From JAOPZW01 sp963851295 (GTDB lineage: Bacteria; Actinomycetota; Thermoleophilia; Solirubrobacterales; Solirubrobacteraceae), in the NCBI GenBank assembly GCA_963851295.1, contig CAWKOS010000003.1, forward strand, positions 62,001-126,000: a stretch of 64,000 bases of DNA, read 5' to 3'. A program made the position numbers and the translations under genes. This document shows positions 54,772 to 62,650 of this stretch, piece by piece. The notes beneath the pieces were generated by a model. The model had not been told where the DNA came from, did no database searches, and worked only from the letters and a program-made list of their open reading frames with translations. Position 1 is the first letter of the stretch, and each line of letters opens with the position of its first letter.

Positions 54772-54846
54772 CGCACGGGACCCTCGCGGCCACCATGAGG
54801 CGCCGGACTCATCTTGCCCGTGGGCCGACCCAGGGGCGGCTGGGCC
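54772..54846 (-). promoter_or_regulatory. Conserved hairpin + GATGAG element, copy C
   Basis: On the minus strand it reads hairpin GGCCCAG-N6-CTGGGTC, spacer, AAGATGAG, TCCGGCGCC, then GGTCCCGTGCG, ending 14 bases before the start of the large pilin-like gene. It shares the order and most bases with copy A (57127-57200) over about 75 bases. It begins about 20 bases after the preceding gene's stop. Confidence 0.5.
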
Positions 54847-54866
54847 GGGTGGGCCCGCGCCCGCGC

Positions 54867-55163
54867 TCAGCCGGCCGCGGAGGGACGCAGCGCCTGGCGG
54901 TCGAGGCGATCCTGCGGGGTGCCGGGGTTGGTGTGCAGGATCTGGCGGGCGCGGCCGGGGTCGATCCTCGGCTCGGCGCGCTTGCAGTCGCCGCTGGCGT
55001 CGATCGAGAGGATGCGCTCGATCTGGGCGCCCACGGCGCAGCGCAGGCGCTCGCCGTGGCTGGGCCGCGCGGCCGCGACGAGGAGCACGAGCAGCGTCAG
55101 CAGCACGAGGCCGCCGAGCCACTCGACGGTCGTCTGGCCGCGCTCGTCGCGCACGATCCTCAT
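54867..55163 (-). CDS. Flp-like pilin, 98 residues, with C-terminal Arg/Pro tail
   Basis: MRIVRDERG is the leader; mature QTTVEWLGGL begins a single helix to about residue 31. A roughly 65-residue extracellular part follows, with two Cys (RLRCAVGAQ, GDCKRAEP) that could form a disulfide, ending RLDRQALRPSAAG. This is longer than a typical Flp. The ATG at 55163 overlaps the stop of the secreted propeller-like gene (ATGA) and is preferred over the ATG three codons upstream. Confidence 0.78.
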   Translation of the reverse strand: MRIVRDERGQTTVEWLGGLVLLTLLVLLVAAARPSHGERLRCAVGAQIERILSIDASGDCKRAEPRIDPGRARQILHTNPGTPQDRLDRQALRPSAAG

Positions 55164-56665
55164 GCCGGGCACATCACGATCATCCGCCCCACCGTGGCGT
55201 GGCGCAGCCTGCCGCCCGAGCGATAGCTCACGCGCGCGGCGGCGACGTGGCGGCTCAGCGGGGCGAAGGCCAGCTTGTAGACGACGCGATAGGGCGCGCG
55301 ATGGTCGACGCGCACGAGCTGGCCGTCGTCGAAGAAGAAGCGCACGCTGACGATCCGCACGTCGCCGCGCAGGCCGCTGAGGTCGAGGTGGTGCACGAAG
55401 CGCGAGCCCGGCCGGATGCAGCCGCGGCGCACCGGGAGCGTCACCCGCCGCCGATGGCCGAGGACCTTCGAGCCGGTGCGCGAGTAGCGCGGCGGCGTCA
55501 CCAGCGGCGCGGCGCGCAGGGTGCCGTCCGGGCCGAAGGCCTGGTCGCCCCAGACGATCCAGCCGCTGCCGCCGGCGTTAGGGGCGACGATCAGGCTCGT
55601 CGGCGTCGCGCCGTCGCGCGTGGCGACCGGATAGGTGAAGGTCGGGCCGAAGCCGTAGGGCTCGCTGCGGCGGTAGGCGAAGCAGTTGGCGGGCCCGCAC
55701 TGCGCGCCGTGCGGCACCCAGACGGCGTGGACGCGCCCGGCGAGGTCCACGCCGAGGTCGTAGGGCGGCGTGCCGTTGTCGCCGACCGCGCCCCCGCCGA
55801 CGCCGGCCAGGGTGCCCATCGTCCTGGGGGCCGAGAAGCGCCCCGCCTGCCAGCGGCGCACGCGCAGGCGCACGCCGAAGTCGCTCATCAGCCACGTCCC
55901 CGACGGCCCGGCCGAGACGCCGGCGGCGGTCCCGGGCACCGAGGGCACGACGGTCCAGGGCGACCACGACGCGGGCTGGTAGGGATCGGCGGCGTCGAGG
56001 GTCCGCAGCGCGGTGTGGTTGCCCGACCCGGGGCCGTCGCTGCCCGCGACGACCGTGCGCCCGTCGGGCAGCCGCGAGAGCCCGATCGCCTCGCCGAGGC
56101 CGTACTTGGTGCCGCCCAGCAGGCCGATCGAGCGCGTCTCCTGGCCGCCGGCCAGCGGCGCGCGCTGCCAGACCAGGCCCGTCGCATAGGGGCCGAGGAG
56201 GTCGACCGCGGTCCCGTCGGCCGTGAGCTGGGCCTCGGCGATCTGCGCGAGCGAGCCGATCGCGGTCGGCCCGGCCCAGGTCGTGCCGCCGTCGCCCGAG
56301 GACCACAGGTAGGTCGTCCCCGTGCCGTTCATGGTCAGCCCCGCGACGACGAAGAGCGCGCCGTCGGCGGGCCGGATGAGGATGTGCGGCCTGGAGGCCT
56401 CGGCGGCGGTCGGCTGCGGGAGCGTGATCGCCGTGCAGGCCGGCGCGCCCGGGGGCAGCTTGCAGTAGCCGGTCGCGAAGTTCTCCGCGGACCCCGCCGG
56501 GACGACGTTCCAGACCGCGTGCAGCGAGCCCGTCGCGTCGGTGACCGCCGAGGGAAGCCGCCCGCGCCCGAGGGTCGAGACCGGCTCGGCCGTCGCGACG
56601 GCCGGGAGCGCGATGCAAGCGGCGAGCGCGGCGATGGCCACCCGCCACGATGAGCTCCCGCGCAT
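55160..56665 (-). CDS. Secreted beta-propeller-like protein of the pilus locus
   Basis: A 501-residue secreted protein. Signal peptide MRGSSSWRVAIAALAACIALPAVATAEP. It continues with repeated DG-x-T/WSSGDGGTTWAGP-like blades reminiscent of BNR/sialidase repeats (about residues 40-370: SLHAVWNVV, LYLWSS-type, HAVWVPHGAQ). The C-terminal part (about 390-501) holds RRVTLPVRRG and a RIVSVRFFFDDGQLVRVDHRAPYRVVY segment, a beta-sandwich common in Solirubrobacter-like secreted proteins. The function is probably binding, not known catalysis. The ATG at 56665 begins the signal peptide, and the gene is coupled to the next pilin gene. Confidence 0.75.
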   Translation of the reverse strand: MRGSSSWRVAIAALAACIALPAVATAEPVSTLGRGRLPSAVTDATGSLHAVWNVVPAGSAENFATGYCKLPPGAPACTAITLPQPTAAEASRPHILIRPADGALFVVAGLTMNGTGTTYLWSSGDGGTTWAGPTAIGSLAQIAEAQLTADGTAVDLLGPYATGLVWQRAPLAGGQETRSIGLLGGTKYGLGEAIGLSRLPDGRTVVAGSDGPGSGNHTALRTLDAADPYQPASWSPWTVVPSVPGTAAGVSAGPSGTWLMSDFGVRLRVRRWQAGRFSAPRTMGTLAGVGGGAVGDNGTPPYDLGVDLAGRVHAVWVPHGAQCGPANCFAYRRSEPYGFGPTFTYPVATRDGATPTSLIVAPNAGGSGWIVWGDQAFGPDGTLRAAPLVTPPRYSRTGSKVLGHRRRVTLPVRRGCIRPGSRFVHHLDLSGLRGDVRIVSVRFFFDDGQLVRVDHRAPYRVVYKLAFAPLSRHVAAARVSYRSGGRLRHATVGRMIVMCPA

Positions 56666-56833
56666 CACGTCCGCAGTATGCCCCACGGCCCGCGTTCTGA
56701 CGCTTGACCGAGAACGGCCCCGGACATGCGACAGGGCGCGCCGGGGCCTGGCGCGCCCTGTCACCGTCACCGCCGAGCGCGCGAGCGTCAGCGGGACCCC
56801 TGCCCGTCGCCGGTCCACCCGACCGGGTCGTGC

Positions 56834-57064
56834 TCAGCCGACCAGCGTGCCGATCTTGTCGACGGCCTTGCCGGCGACGTCGGAGACCTTCGTGGCGATG
56901 CCGTCCATGTGGCCCTTGAGGGCGAAGACGAGGACGACGATGAGGGCCATGACGCCGAGCCACTCGACGAAGGTCTGCCCGCGCTCGTCGTCACGCGCCT
57001 CCTCGAAGCGATGGATGAGCTCGGTGGCGAAGGTCTGAAGCGCGACCTGGTACTTGATGAACAT
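56834..57064 (-). CDS. Flp-like major pilin, 76 residues
   Basis: The best candidate for the main pilin of the locus. The 29-residue leader MFIKYQVALQTFATELIHRF...DDERG ends at the expected cleavage Gly. The mature 47 residues begin QTFVEWLGVMALIVVLVFAL and end with an amphipathic AGKAVDKIGTLVG. The start at 57064 is supported by GGGAGG 8 bases upstream. A leader-rich mRNA of about 90 bases lies upstream with conserved element copy A. The 168-base gap after it, before the propeller-like gene, shows nothing further. Confidence 0.85.
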   Translation of the reverse strand: MFIKYQVALQTFATELIHRFEEARDDERGQTFVEWLGVMALIVVLVFALKGHMDGIATKVSDVAGKAVDKIGTLVG

Positions 57065-57126
57065 CCTGGAAACCTCCCGCTGTGCGTTGCCGCTGTTGCC
57101 GTTCTGCCTGACGGGAAAGCTACGAA

Positions 57127-57200
57127 CGCACGGGGCCCCTGTGAATGGGCGCCGGGGCTCATCTTTGGGGGTGGGTCGGGGCCCAGGATCGGCTGGGCCC
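57127..57200 (-). promoter_or_regulatory. Conserved hairpin + GATGAG element, copy A
   Basis: On the minus strand: hairpin GGGCCCAG-N6-CTGGGCCC (arms 57193-57200 and 57179-57186), then CAAAGATGAGCC, CCGGCGCC and CCCGTGCG (57134-57127). It lies 62 bases before the major pilin gene's start and 22 bases after the response-regulator stop. It matches copies B and C in sequence and order. Confidence 0.5.
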
Positions 57201-57222
57201 CCGGGCCCCGGGGCCTGGGTCC

Positions 57223-57909
57223 TCAGGCCCCCGGAGCGGCGCCCTCGGCGCCGTCCGCGCCGTCGGGATCGACGATCCCCAGCCACCGCGCGGTCGCCTC
57301 GGCGCGGCTGCCGACGGCGAGCTTCTCGTAGATGTTGCGGATGTGGTTCTTGACGGTCTTCTCGGAGATGTAGAGCTCCCCGGCGATCGCGCGGTTCGAG
57401 CGCCCGCGCGCGATCAGGCCCATGACCTCGCGCTCGCGCTCGGTCAGCGAGTCGGGGCCGTGCTCGGGGCGCCCCTGCGCCGGGCCGGGCACAGCGCGGC
57501 GCAGCGCGCCGAAGACGACGGGCGCCACGGCGGGCGAGAGGACCTGCTGGCCCGCCGCGAGGTCGCGCACCGAGCGCGCGAGCTCGTCGGGGTCGAAGCG
57601 CCCGTGCACCAGGTAGCCGTGGGCGCCGGCGCGGATCGCCCCGACGACCATCGGCTCGTCGTCGGAGTAGGTCAGCATCATCACCTTGAAGCGGCCCGAG
57701 AGGCGCCCGGCGGCCTCGACGCCGTCCATGACCGGCATGCGGATGTCGAGGAGCACGACGTCGGGCTCCAGGCTCTCGGCGAGGTCGATCGCCTCGCGCC
57801 CCGTCGCCGCCTCGCCCACGACCTCGATGTCGTCGGCCTCAGCCTCCAGCAGCGCGCGCACGCCGCCGCGGATGACCGCGTTGTCGTCGGCGATCAGGAC
57901 CCGGATCAC
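57223..57909 (-). CDS. NarL-type response regulator
   Basis: A 228-residue two-component response regulator. The receiver domain starts VIRVLIADDNAVIRGG; the phospho-Asp is in DVVLLDIRMPVMDG (about residue 54), and the switch residues are in MLTYSDDE and the GYLVHGRFD segment. The C-terminal LuxR helix-turn-helix is LTEREREVMGLIARGRSNRAIAGELYISEKTVKNHIRNI. It is paired with the sensor kinase encoded just before it. The GTG at 57909 has an AGGAGGTGG ribosome site. It likely controls the pilus genes that follow. Confidence 0.93.
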   Translation of the reverse strand: MIRVLIADDNAVIRGGVRALLEAEADDIEVVGEAATGREAIDLAESLEPDVVLLDIRMPVMDGVEAAGRLSGRFKVMMLTYSDDEPMVVGAIRAGAHGYLVHGRFDPDELARSVRDLAAGQQVLSPAVAPVVFGALRRAVPGPAQGRPEHGPDSLTEREREVMGLIARGRSNRAIAGELYISEKTVKNHIRNIYEKLAVGSRAEATARWLGIVDPDGADGAEGAAPGA

Positions 57910-59126
57910 GGCGCCACCTCCTGTGTCGACCACGGCTCGGGCGCGCGGACGTCGCCCGCGGGCACCTGCACGGTCACGCGCGTGCCCGCCCCGGGCGCCC
58001 CCTCCAGGCGCACCGTCGCCCCCACGCGCTCGGCGCGCTCGGCCATCCCGACCAGCCCGTAGTGGCCGTCGGTCTCGAGCTCGCGGGCGCTGCCGCGCCC
58101 GTCGATGCCGACGCCGTCGTCGGCGACCGTGAGGACGATGAAGTCGTCGCGCTGCACGAGGGTGACCTCGACGCTCGAGGCGCGGGCGTGGCGCTCGACG
58201 TTGCGCAGCGCCTCCTTGGCGATGCAGAAGAGCTCGTAGCGCGTCGAGGGGTTGGGGAGGTCGACGTCCTCGCCGCGCGCGGTGGCGGCCACGCCCGCGT
58301 CGCCCGCCCAGCGCTCGACGTGCTCGGCGAGCGCCGCCCCCAGGGGCAGCGTCAGGGTGTCGGCGCGCAGGTCGGAGATCAGCCCGCGGGCCTCCTCGGC
58401 CGCGAGCTGGGCGGCACCCGAGAGCTCGCGCGCCGCGCGCGCCGCGTCGGGGGCCTCGTCCTCGACGCGCCGCGCCAGCGCGTGGGCGCCCAGCGCGATC
58501 CCGTAGAGCGTCTTGCCGAGCGAGTCGTGCATCTCGCGGGCGACCCGCGAGCGCTCGGCGCCCGCGGCCGCGACGCCCTCGGCCGAGCGCAGCGCGCGCT
58601 CGGTCTCGGCCTGGCGGTCCACGAGGCGGCGGATGGCGGCGCCGCCGGCGGCCATGAACGGGTACAGGACCGGGAGCGTGACCAGCGTCTGCAGGTTGGC
58701 AGGGTCGCCGCTGCCGCTCGTGGTCAGCGCGTCGCCGCCCGTGACGACGAGCGCGTAGTAGCCGCCGAGCCACGCGATCGAGAAGACGACGGCCCCGGTC
58801 TCGCGGAAGAGCACGCCGCCCAGCAGCGCGCTGCCCAGCGTGTAGAGCAGGAACGGGCTCTCGGGCCCGAGGATCGCGTAGATCGACAGGCTGACCGCGA
58901 GGTCGACGCCCAGCAGCGCCGGGCGCTGCGCCACCACCGGGCCGACCTTGTCCCACGAACGCAGCGGGATGTACGACATCAGCGCGGCCACGAGCAGCCC
59001 CGCGAGCACGCGCGGGGCGCGGTCGACGGCGCCGAGCGCCTGGAAGACCGTCACGTTGACCGCCAGCAGCCGGAAGAGCAGCACGAGCCGGCACAGCGGC
59101 GCGAGGGGCGGCTTGGTGACGTCCAT
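57906..59126 (-). CDS. NarL-family sensor histidine kinase
   Basis: A 406-residue membrane sensor. The N-terminal half has about five to six helices (residues 12-180, for example LLVAALMSYIPL, SIYAILGPESPFLLY). The HisKA_3 dimerisation domain carries the phosphorylated His in REMHDSLGKTLYGIALG (about residue 222). The ATPase domain has NVERHARASS, ADDGVGIDG and GHYGLVGMAERAERVGA. The ATG overlaps the tadC stop (TGATG), and the stop overlaps the response regulator GTG (GTGA), so it is embedded in the pilus operon. Confidence 0.93.
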   Translation of the reverse strand: MDVTKPPLAPLCRLVLLFRLLAVNVTVFQALGAVDRAPRVLAGLLVAALMSYIPLRSWDKVGPVVAQRPALLGVDLAVSLSIYAILGPESPFLLYTLGSALLGGVLFRETGAVVFSIAWLGGYYALVVTGGDALTTSGSGDPANLQTLVTLPVLYPFMAAGGAAIRRLVDRQAETERALRSAEGVAAAGAERSRVAREMHDSLGKTLYGIALGAHALARRVEDEAPDAARAARELSGAAQLAAEEARGLISDLRADTLTLPLGAALAEHVERWAGDAGVAATARGEDVDLPNPSTRYELFCIAKEALRNVERHARASSVEVTLVQRDDFIVLTVADDGVGIDGRGSARELETDGHYGLVGMAERAERVGATVRLEGAPGAGTRVTVQVPAGDVRAPEPWSTQEVAP

Positions 59127-60016
59127 CAGCTGCTCAGGCCGTGGAGGTCGACGTTGAGCAGCAGCGAGCCGAGCAGGAGCAGGACGGCCGCGGGCAGGAT
59201 GGTCACGATCACCACCAGCGAGACCCGCGGCACGGCGTTCTGGGCGCGCCGGCGGGCGCGCTGCGCGGCGTCGCGGCGCATGTCGCGCGCCAGGTCGACG
59301 AGCGCGTCGGCGAGCGGCACGCCGAGCTCCTCGGCCTGCAGGAAGGCCGACACGAAGGTCCCCAGCGCCTCGGAGGTGTTGCGCTCGCGCAGGGCCTCGA
59401 AGGCCTCGCGGCGCGGGGCGCCGAGAGCGATCTGGCGCAGCGCGACCTGCACCTCCTCGCCCACCGGGCCGCCGATCGCCTCGGCCACGCGGGACATCGC
59501 CGGGCGGAAGGCGATGCCGGCGTTGATGCAGACCGAGAGCACGTCGAGGAAGTCGGGCAGGTCGCGGTCGATGCGCGACTGGCGGCGCCGGCCGCGCCCG
59601 TCGAGCAGGACGTCGACCCACAGGTAGCCCGCCGCCAGCGCGGCCAGCGCGCCGATCAGGCTCCCGGTGAGCAGCAGGTAGACGCCGGCGATCGTGCCCA
59701 GCAGCATGAAGGCGCCCTTGCGGCGCACGTAGTCGTCGAGGGTGACGATGCCGCCCGGGCGCCCCGCCGAGTCGATCCGCCGGCGCGCGCGCCGCCGCGC
59801 GCGGTCGGAGCGCAGCGTGAGCAGCGCCATCGGCGAGCCCCAGCGCCCGAGCGTGGCGAAGGCGCGGCGCGGCAGGCTGACGCGCGCCGCGCCCCCCGCC
59901 GCGGTGGACTCGATCACCTCGAAGCGCGCCTCGGGCCCCTTGGTGCGCAGCGCGACGATGCCCATCACCAGCAGGGCGTAGGCGGCGACGGCGACGAGGC
60001 CGGCGGTCGCGCTCAC
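59126..60016 (-). CDS. tadC: Tad pilus assembly protein TadC (type II/IV secretion F-domain protein)
   Basis: A 296-residue inner-membrane platform protein. It has N-terminal and mid helices (YALLVMGIVALRT, GTIAGVYLLLTGSLIGALAALAAGY). The T2SF domain is RIDRDLPDFLDVLSVCINAGIAFRPAMSRVAE, QIALGAPRREAFEALRERN and AFLQAEELGVPLADALVDLA, and C-terminal helices end LLLLGSLLLNVDLHG. It forms the base with TadB. The GTG at 60016 overlaps the tadB stop (GTGA). Confidence 0.92.
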   Translation of the reverse strand: MSATAGLVAVAAYALLVMGIVALRTKGPEARFEVIESTAAGGAARVSLPRRAFATLGRWGSPMALLTLRSDRARRRARRRIDSAGRPGGIVTLDDYVRRKGAFMLLGTIAGVYLLLTGSLIGALAALAAGYLWVDVLLDGRGRRRQSRIDRDLPDFLDVLSVCINAGIAFRPAMSRVAEAIGGPVGEEVQVALRQIALGAPRREAFEALRERNTSEALGTFVSAFLQAEELGVPLADALVDLARDMRRDAAQRARRRAQNAVPRVSLVVIVTILPAAVLLLLGSLLLNVDLHGLSS

Positions 60017-60943
60017 GTCTCCACCCGCGTGATCCGCCGGATGACCACGAGGCCGATCGTGTACAGCGTCGCGGCGACGACGAGGATCAGGATCCCCAGC
60101 GCGCTGTGCGTGAGCCTGTCGACCGACCCGGGCTGGATCGCGTCGCAGAGGAAGACGATGCCCACGCCCATCCCGGCGACGACGTAGGCGCTCGCGACGG
60201 CGCCGCTCATGATCGTCTTGACCTCGCGCAGCGTGTCCTTGCGCGCGTCGAGCGTGGAGGCCATCTCCGAGAGCGCGTTGACGAGGTCCCCGCCCGAGCG
60301 CTGCTGGATGACGAGCGTGCTCACGAGGACGCCGAGCTCGCGCGAGGGCATGCGCTCGGCGAGGTGCTCGAAGGCGCGGTCGAAGGACTGCCCGATGCGG
60401 ACCTCCTCCAGCGCGATCCCGAGCTCGACCGAGGCCGGCTCGTCGAGCTCGTTGGCCGCGATCTCCAGGGCGCCGACGATCGACAGTCCCGCGGAGGCCG
60501 CGTTGGAGAGCACGCGCGCCATCTCGGGCAGCTGCGCCACGAAGCGGTCCTTGCGCTGGGCGACCTCGCGCTCGAGCCAGAACCAGACGCCGCGGACGAT
60601 GACCAGGCCGCCGAGGACGGACAGCACCGTGCCGAACTTCAGCGGAGATCAGCAGCCCGCCGCCGAGGCCGGCCAGGGTCGCGAGGGCGACGAAGCCCAG
60701 CGGCTCGAGGCCCACCGCGCCGGCCTGCAGCTGGAGTGCGAGATGGCGCCCGAAGCGGGTGCGCTCGAAGGCGCGCGACAGCCCGCGGACGATGCGTACG
60801 GCGCGCGGCTCGGGGACCTCGTCGGCCGCCCGCGCGCGCAGCGTCGAGGAGCGCGCGCCGCCGAGGACGACGTCGGCGACCCCGACCATCGCGACCACGA
60901 GCACGGCGGCCAGCGCCAGCAGCCCCGGCCCGGCGCTGCTCAC
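60013..60943 (-). pseudogene. tadB: Tad pilus assembly protein TadB, frame broken by one extra base
   Basis: Partner platform protein of TadC. The N-terminal frame reads MSSAGPGLLALAAVLVVAMV and RIVRGLSRAFERTRFGRHLALQLQ as far as LAGLGGGLLIS. The rest (KFGTVLSVLGGLVIVRGVWFW, PEMARVLSNAASAGLSIVGALEIA, LVIQQRSGGDLVNALSEMA, and the last helices) is in the next frame from about 60645 on. 931 bases is 3n+1, so removal of one base near 60641-60650 restores a protein of about 309 residues. The two frames are both intact, and the gene is tightly coupled to tadA and tadC. This makes sequence error or very recent mutation likely. Confidence 0.88.
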
Positions 60944-62295
60944 TCGGCCTCCCGCACGGGCGCGAGCTCCTCGTCGGCCTGGTCGAGGAAGGGCTCGGGG
61001 ATCGGCTGGGCGCGCAGCTCGAGGCGCTCGAGCGTGGCGTCGGGCAGCGGGTAGTGCACCCAGCGGCCCGTGACCCGCCGGTCGCGCCCGATCGGGTCGT
61101 GCTCGAAGGCCATGAGCGTGGCCAGGCGGAAGGAGTCGCGGTGGCGCGAGGCGATGGCGGCGACCTCGACGACGCGCCGGCGCCCGTCCGCCGAGCGCTC
61201 GAGCTGGACGATGACGTCGATCGCGGTGTTGATCTGGTCGCGCAGCGCCTGGAAGGGCACGTCGACGTCGCTCATCGAGGCCAGCGTCTCCAGGCGGATG
61301 ATCGAGTCCTCGGTCGAGTTGGCGTGGACCGTGGTCAGCGAGCCGTCGTGGCCGGTGTTCATGGCCTGGAGCATGTCCAGGGTCTCGGGGCCGCGGACCT
61401 CGCCGACGACGATCCGGTCCGGGCGCATGCGCAGGGCGTTGCGCACGAGGTCGCGGATCGTGACCTGGCCCTTGCCCTCGACGTTCGCCGGCCGCGACTC
61501 GAGCGCCACCACGTGGGGCTGCTGGAGCTGGAGCTCGGCGGAGTCCTCGATGGTGACGATGCGCTCGTCGGGCGGGATGAAGCCCGACATCGCGTTGAGC
61601 ATCGTCGTCTTGCCCGAGCCGGTGCCGCCGGAGACGACGACCGACAGGCGGGCGCGGACCATCGAGCGCAGGAGGTCGGCGGTCGGCCGGTCGACGGTGC
61701 CCATCGCCACGAGCTGGTCGAAGGTGAAGGCGCGCGGGAAGCGGCGGATGGTGAGGGTCGGCCCGACGAGCGAGAGCGGCGGGATGATGACGTTGACACG
61801 CTCGCCGGTGGGCAGGCGCGCGTCGACCATCGGGCTCGACTCGTCGACGCGGCGGTTGACCGCCGAGACGATGCGGTCGATCGTCTGCATGAGCTCGGCC
61901 TCGCCCCCGAAGGCGGCGGGGACCTTGCGGATCTGGCCGTCGCGCTCGATCCAGATGTCGTTGGGCCCGTTGACCATGATCTCGGTCACGGACTCGTCGG
62001 CCAGCAGCGGCTCGAGCACGCCGAGGCCGAGCGACTCGTCGACGATCTGGCGGATGAGCATGCTGCGCTCGGCCGTCGAGAGGACCGGCCCCTCGCGGCT
62101 GAGCAGCGTGGCGACGATCGACTCCAGGCGCGCCCGGCGCTGCGAGGGCCCGAGCTTGACGAGCTCGGCGAGGTCGACCTCGTCGAGCAGCTTGCGCTTG
62201 AAGAAGGCGATCCCGAGGCCCTCGCGCTCCTCGGTGCCGTTGTCGCGCTGCTCGTCGGCGATCTGGTCGGCGCCGATGCGGTCCTTGAGGCCCAT
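60940..62295 (-). CDS. tadA: Tad pilus assembly ATPase TadA/CpaF
   Basis: The hexameric secretion ATPase powering pilus assembly, 451 residues. The N-terminal domain has VLEPLLADESVTEIMVNGPNDIWIERDG (about residues 95-122). The ATPase core has Walker A VVVSGGTGSGKTTMLNAM (about 218-235), Asp-box VTIEDSAELQL, Walker B-like PDRIVVGEVRGPE and the His-box TGHDGSLTTVHANS. Its end overlaps the GTG of tadB (GTGA). TadE and the CpaE-like gene precede it. Confidence 0.96.
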   Translation of the reverse strand: MGLKDRIGADQIADEQRDNGTEEREGLGIAFFKRKLLDEVDLAELVKLGPSQRRARLESIVATLLSREGPVLSTAERSMLIRQIVDESLGLGVLEPLLADESVTEIMVNGPNDIWIERDGQIRKVPAAFGGEAELMQTIDRIVSAVNRRVDESSPMVDARLPTGERVNVIIPPLSLVGPTLTIRRFPRAFTFDQLVAMGTVDRPTADLLRSMVRARLSVVVSGGTGSGKTTMLNAMSGFIPPDERIVTIEDSAELQLQQPHVVALESRPANVEGKGQVTIRDLVRNALRMRPDRIVVGEVRGPETLDMLQAMNTGHDGSLTTVHANSTEDSIIRLETLASMSDVDVPFQALRDQINTAIDVIVQLERSADGRRRVVEVAAIASRHRDSFRLATLMAFEHDPIGRDRRVTGRWVHYPLPDATLERLELRAQPIPEPFLDQADEELAPVREAE

Positions 62296-62296
62296 C

Positions 62297-62650
62297 TCAG
62301 AAGCTCGTGTTCGGGATCGTGGCCGACTCGACGAAGCGCAGCGGGAGATCCAGGCCGGGCACGATGAGCGGGACGCTGACCTTCACGCGCACGCTCTCGC
62401 CGTCGGCCGTGATGTCGGCGCCGTCGCGGAAGGCCGAGCGCAGCGCGTGCTCGGCGGCCGACCGCCCGTCGCCGCCGCGCGACTGCACGCGCGCGCCGGT
62501 GCGCGCCGCGTTCTGCGCGCTCGTCAGGACGACCCCGACGAGGCACATCTGCCAGATGAGCAGCCCCGCGATCAGGAGCACCGGCATCGCCGAGAGCATC
62601 TCGACGGTGGCCTGACCCGCCTCGCCGCGGCGGCGCCTCAGTCCTTGCAC
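62297..62650 (-). CDS. TadE-like pseudopilin
   Basis: A 117-residue class III pseudopilin. Basic leader MQGLRRRRGEAG, cleavage expected after Gly12, mature QATVEMLSAMPVLLIAGLLIWQM helix. Then comes TSAQNAARTGARVQSRGG, the TadE-like segment, and a beta-rich tail ending ESATIPNTSF. The GTG at 62650 lies inside the end of the CpaE-TadE gene (13-base overlap). The long frame upstream of it is a shadow of that gene. Confidence 0.85.
   Translation of the reverse strand: MQGLRRRRGEAGQATVEMLSAMPVLLIAGLLIWQMCLVGVVLTSAQNAARTGARVQSRGGDGRSAAEHALRSAFRDGADITADGESVRVKVSVPLIVPGLDLPLRFVESATIPNTSF

Noticed and set aside
57065..57130. c-di-GMP (GEMM) riboswitch before the major pilin, prompted by an ACGCACAG string
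   Set aside because: The other conserved GEMM segments are missing; only a short chance match.
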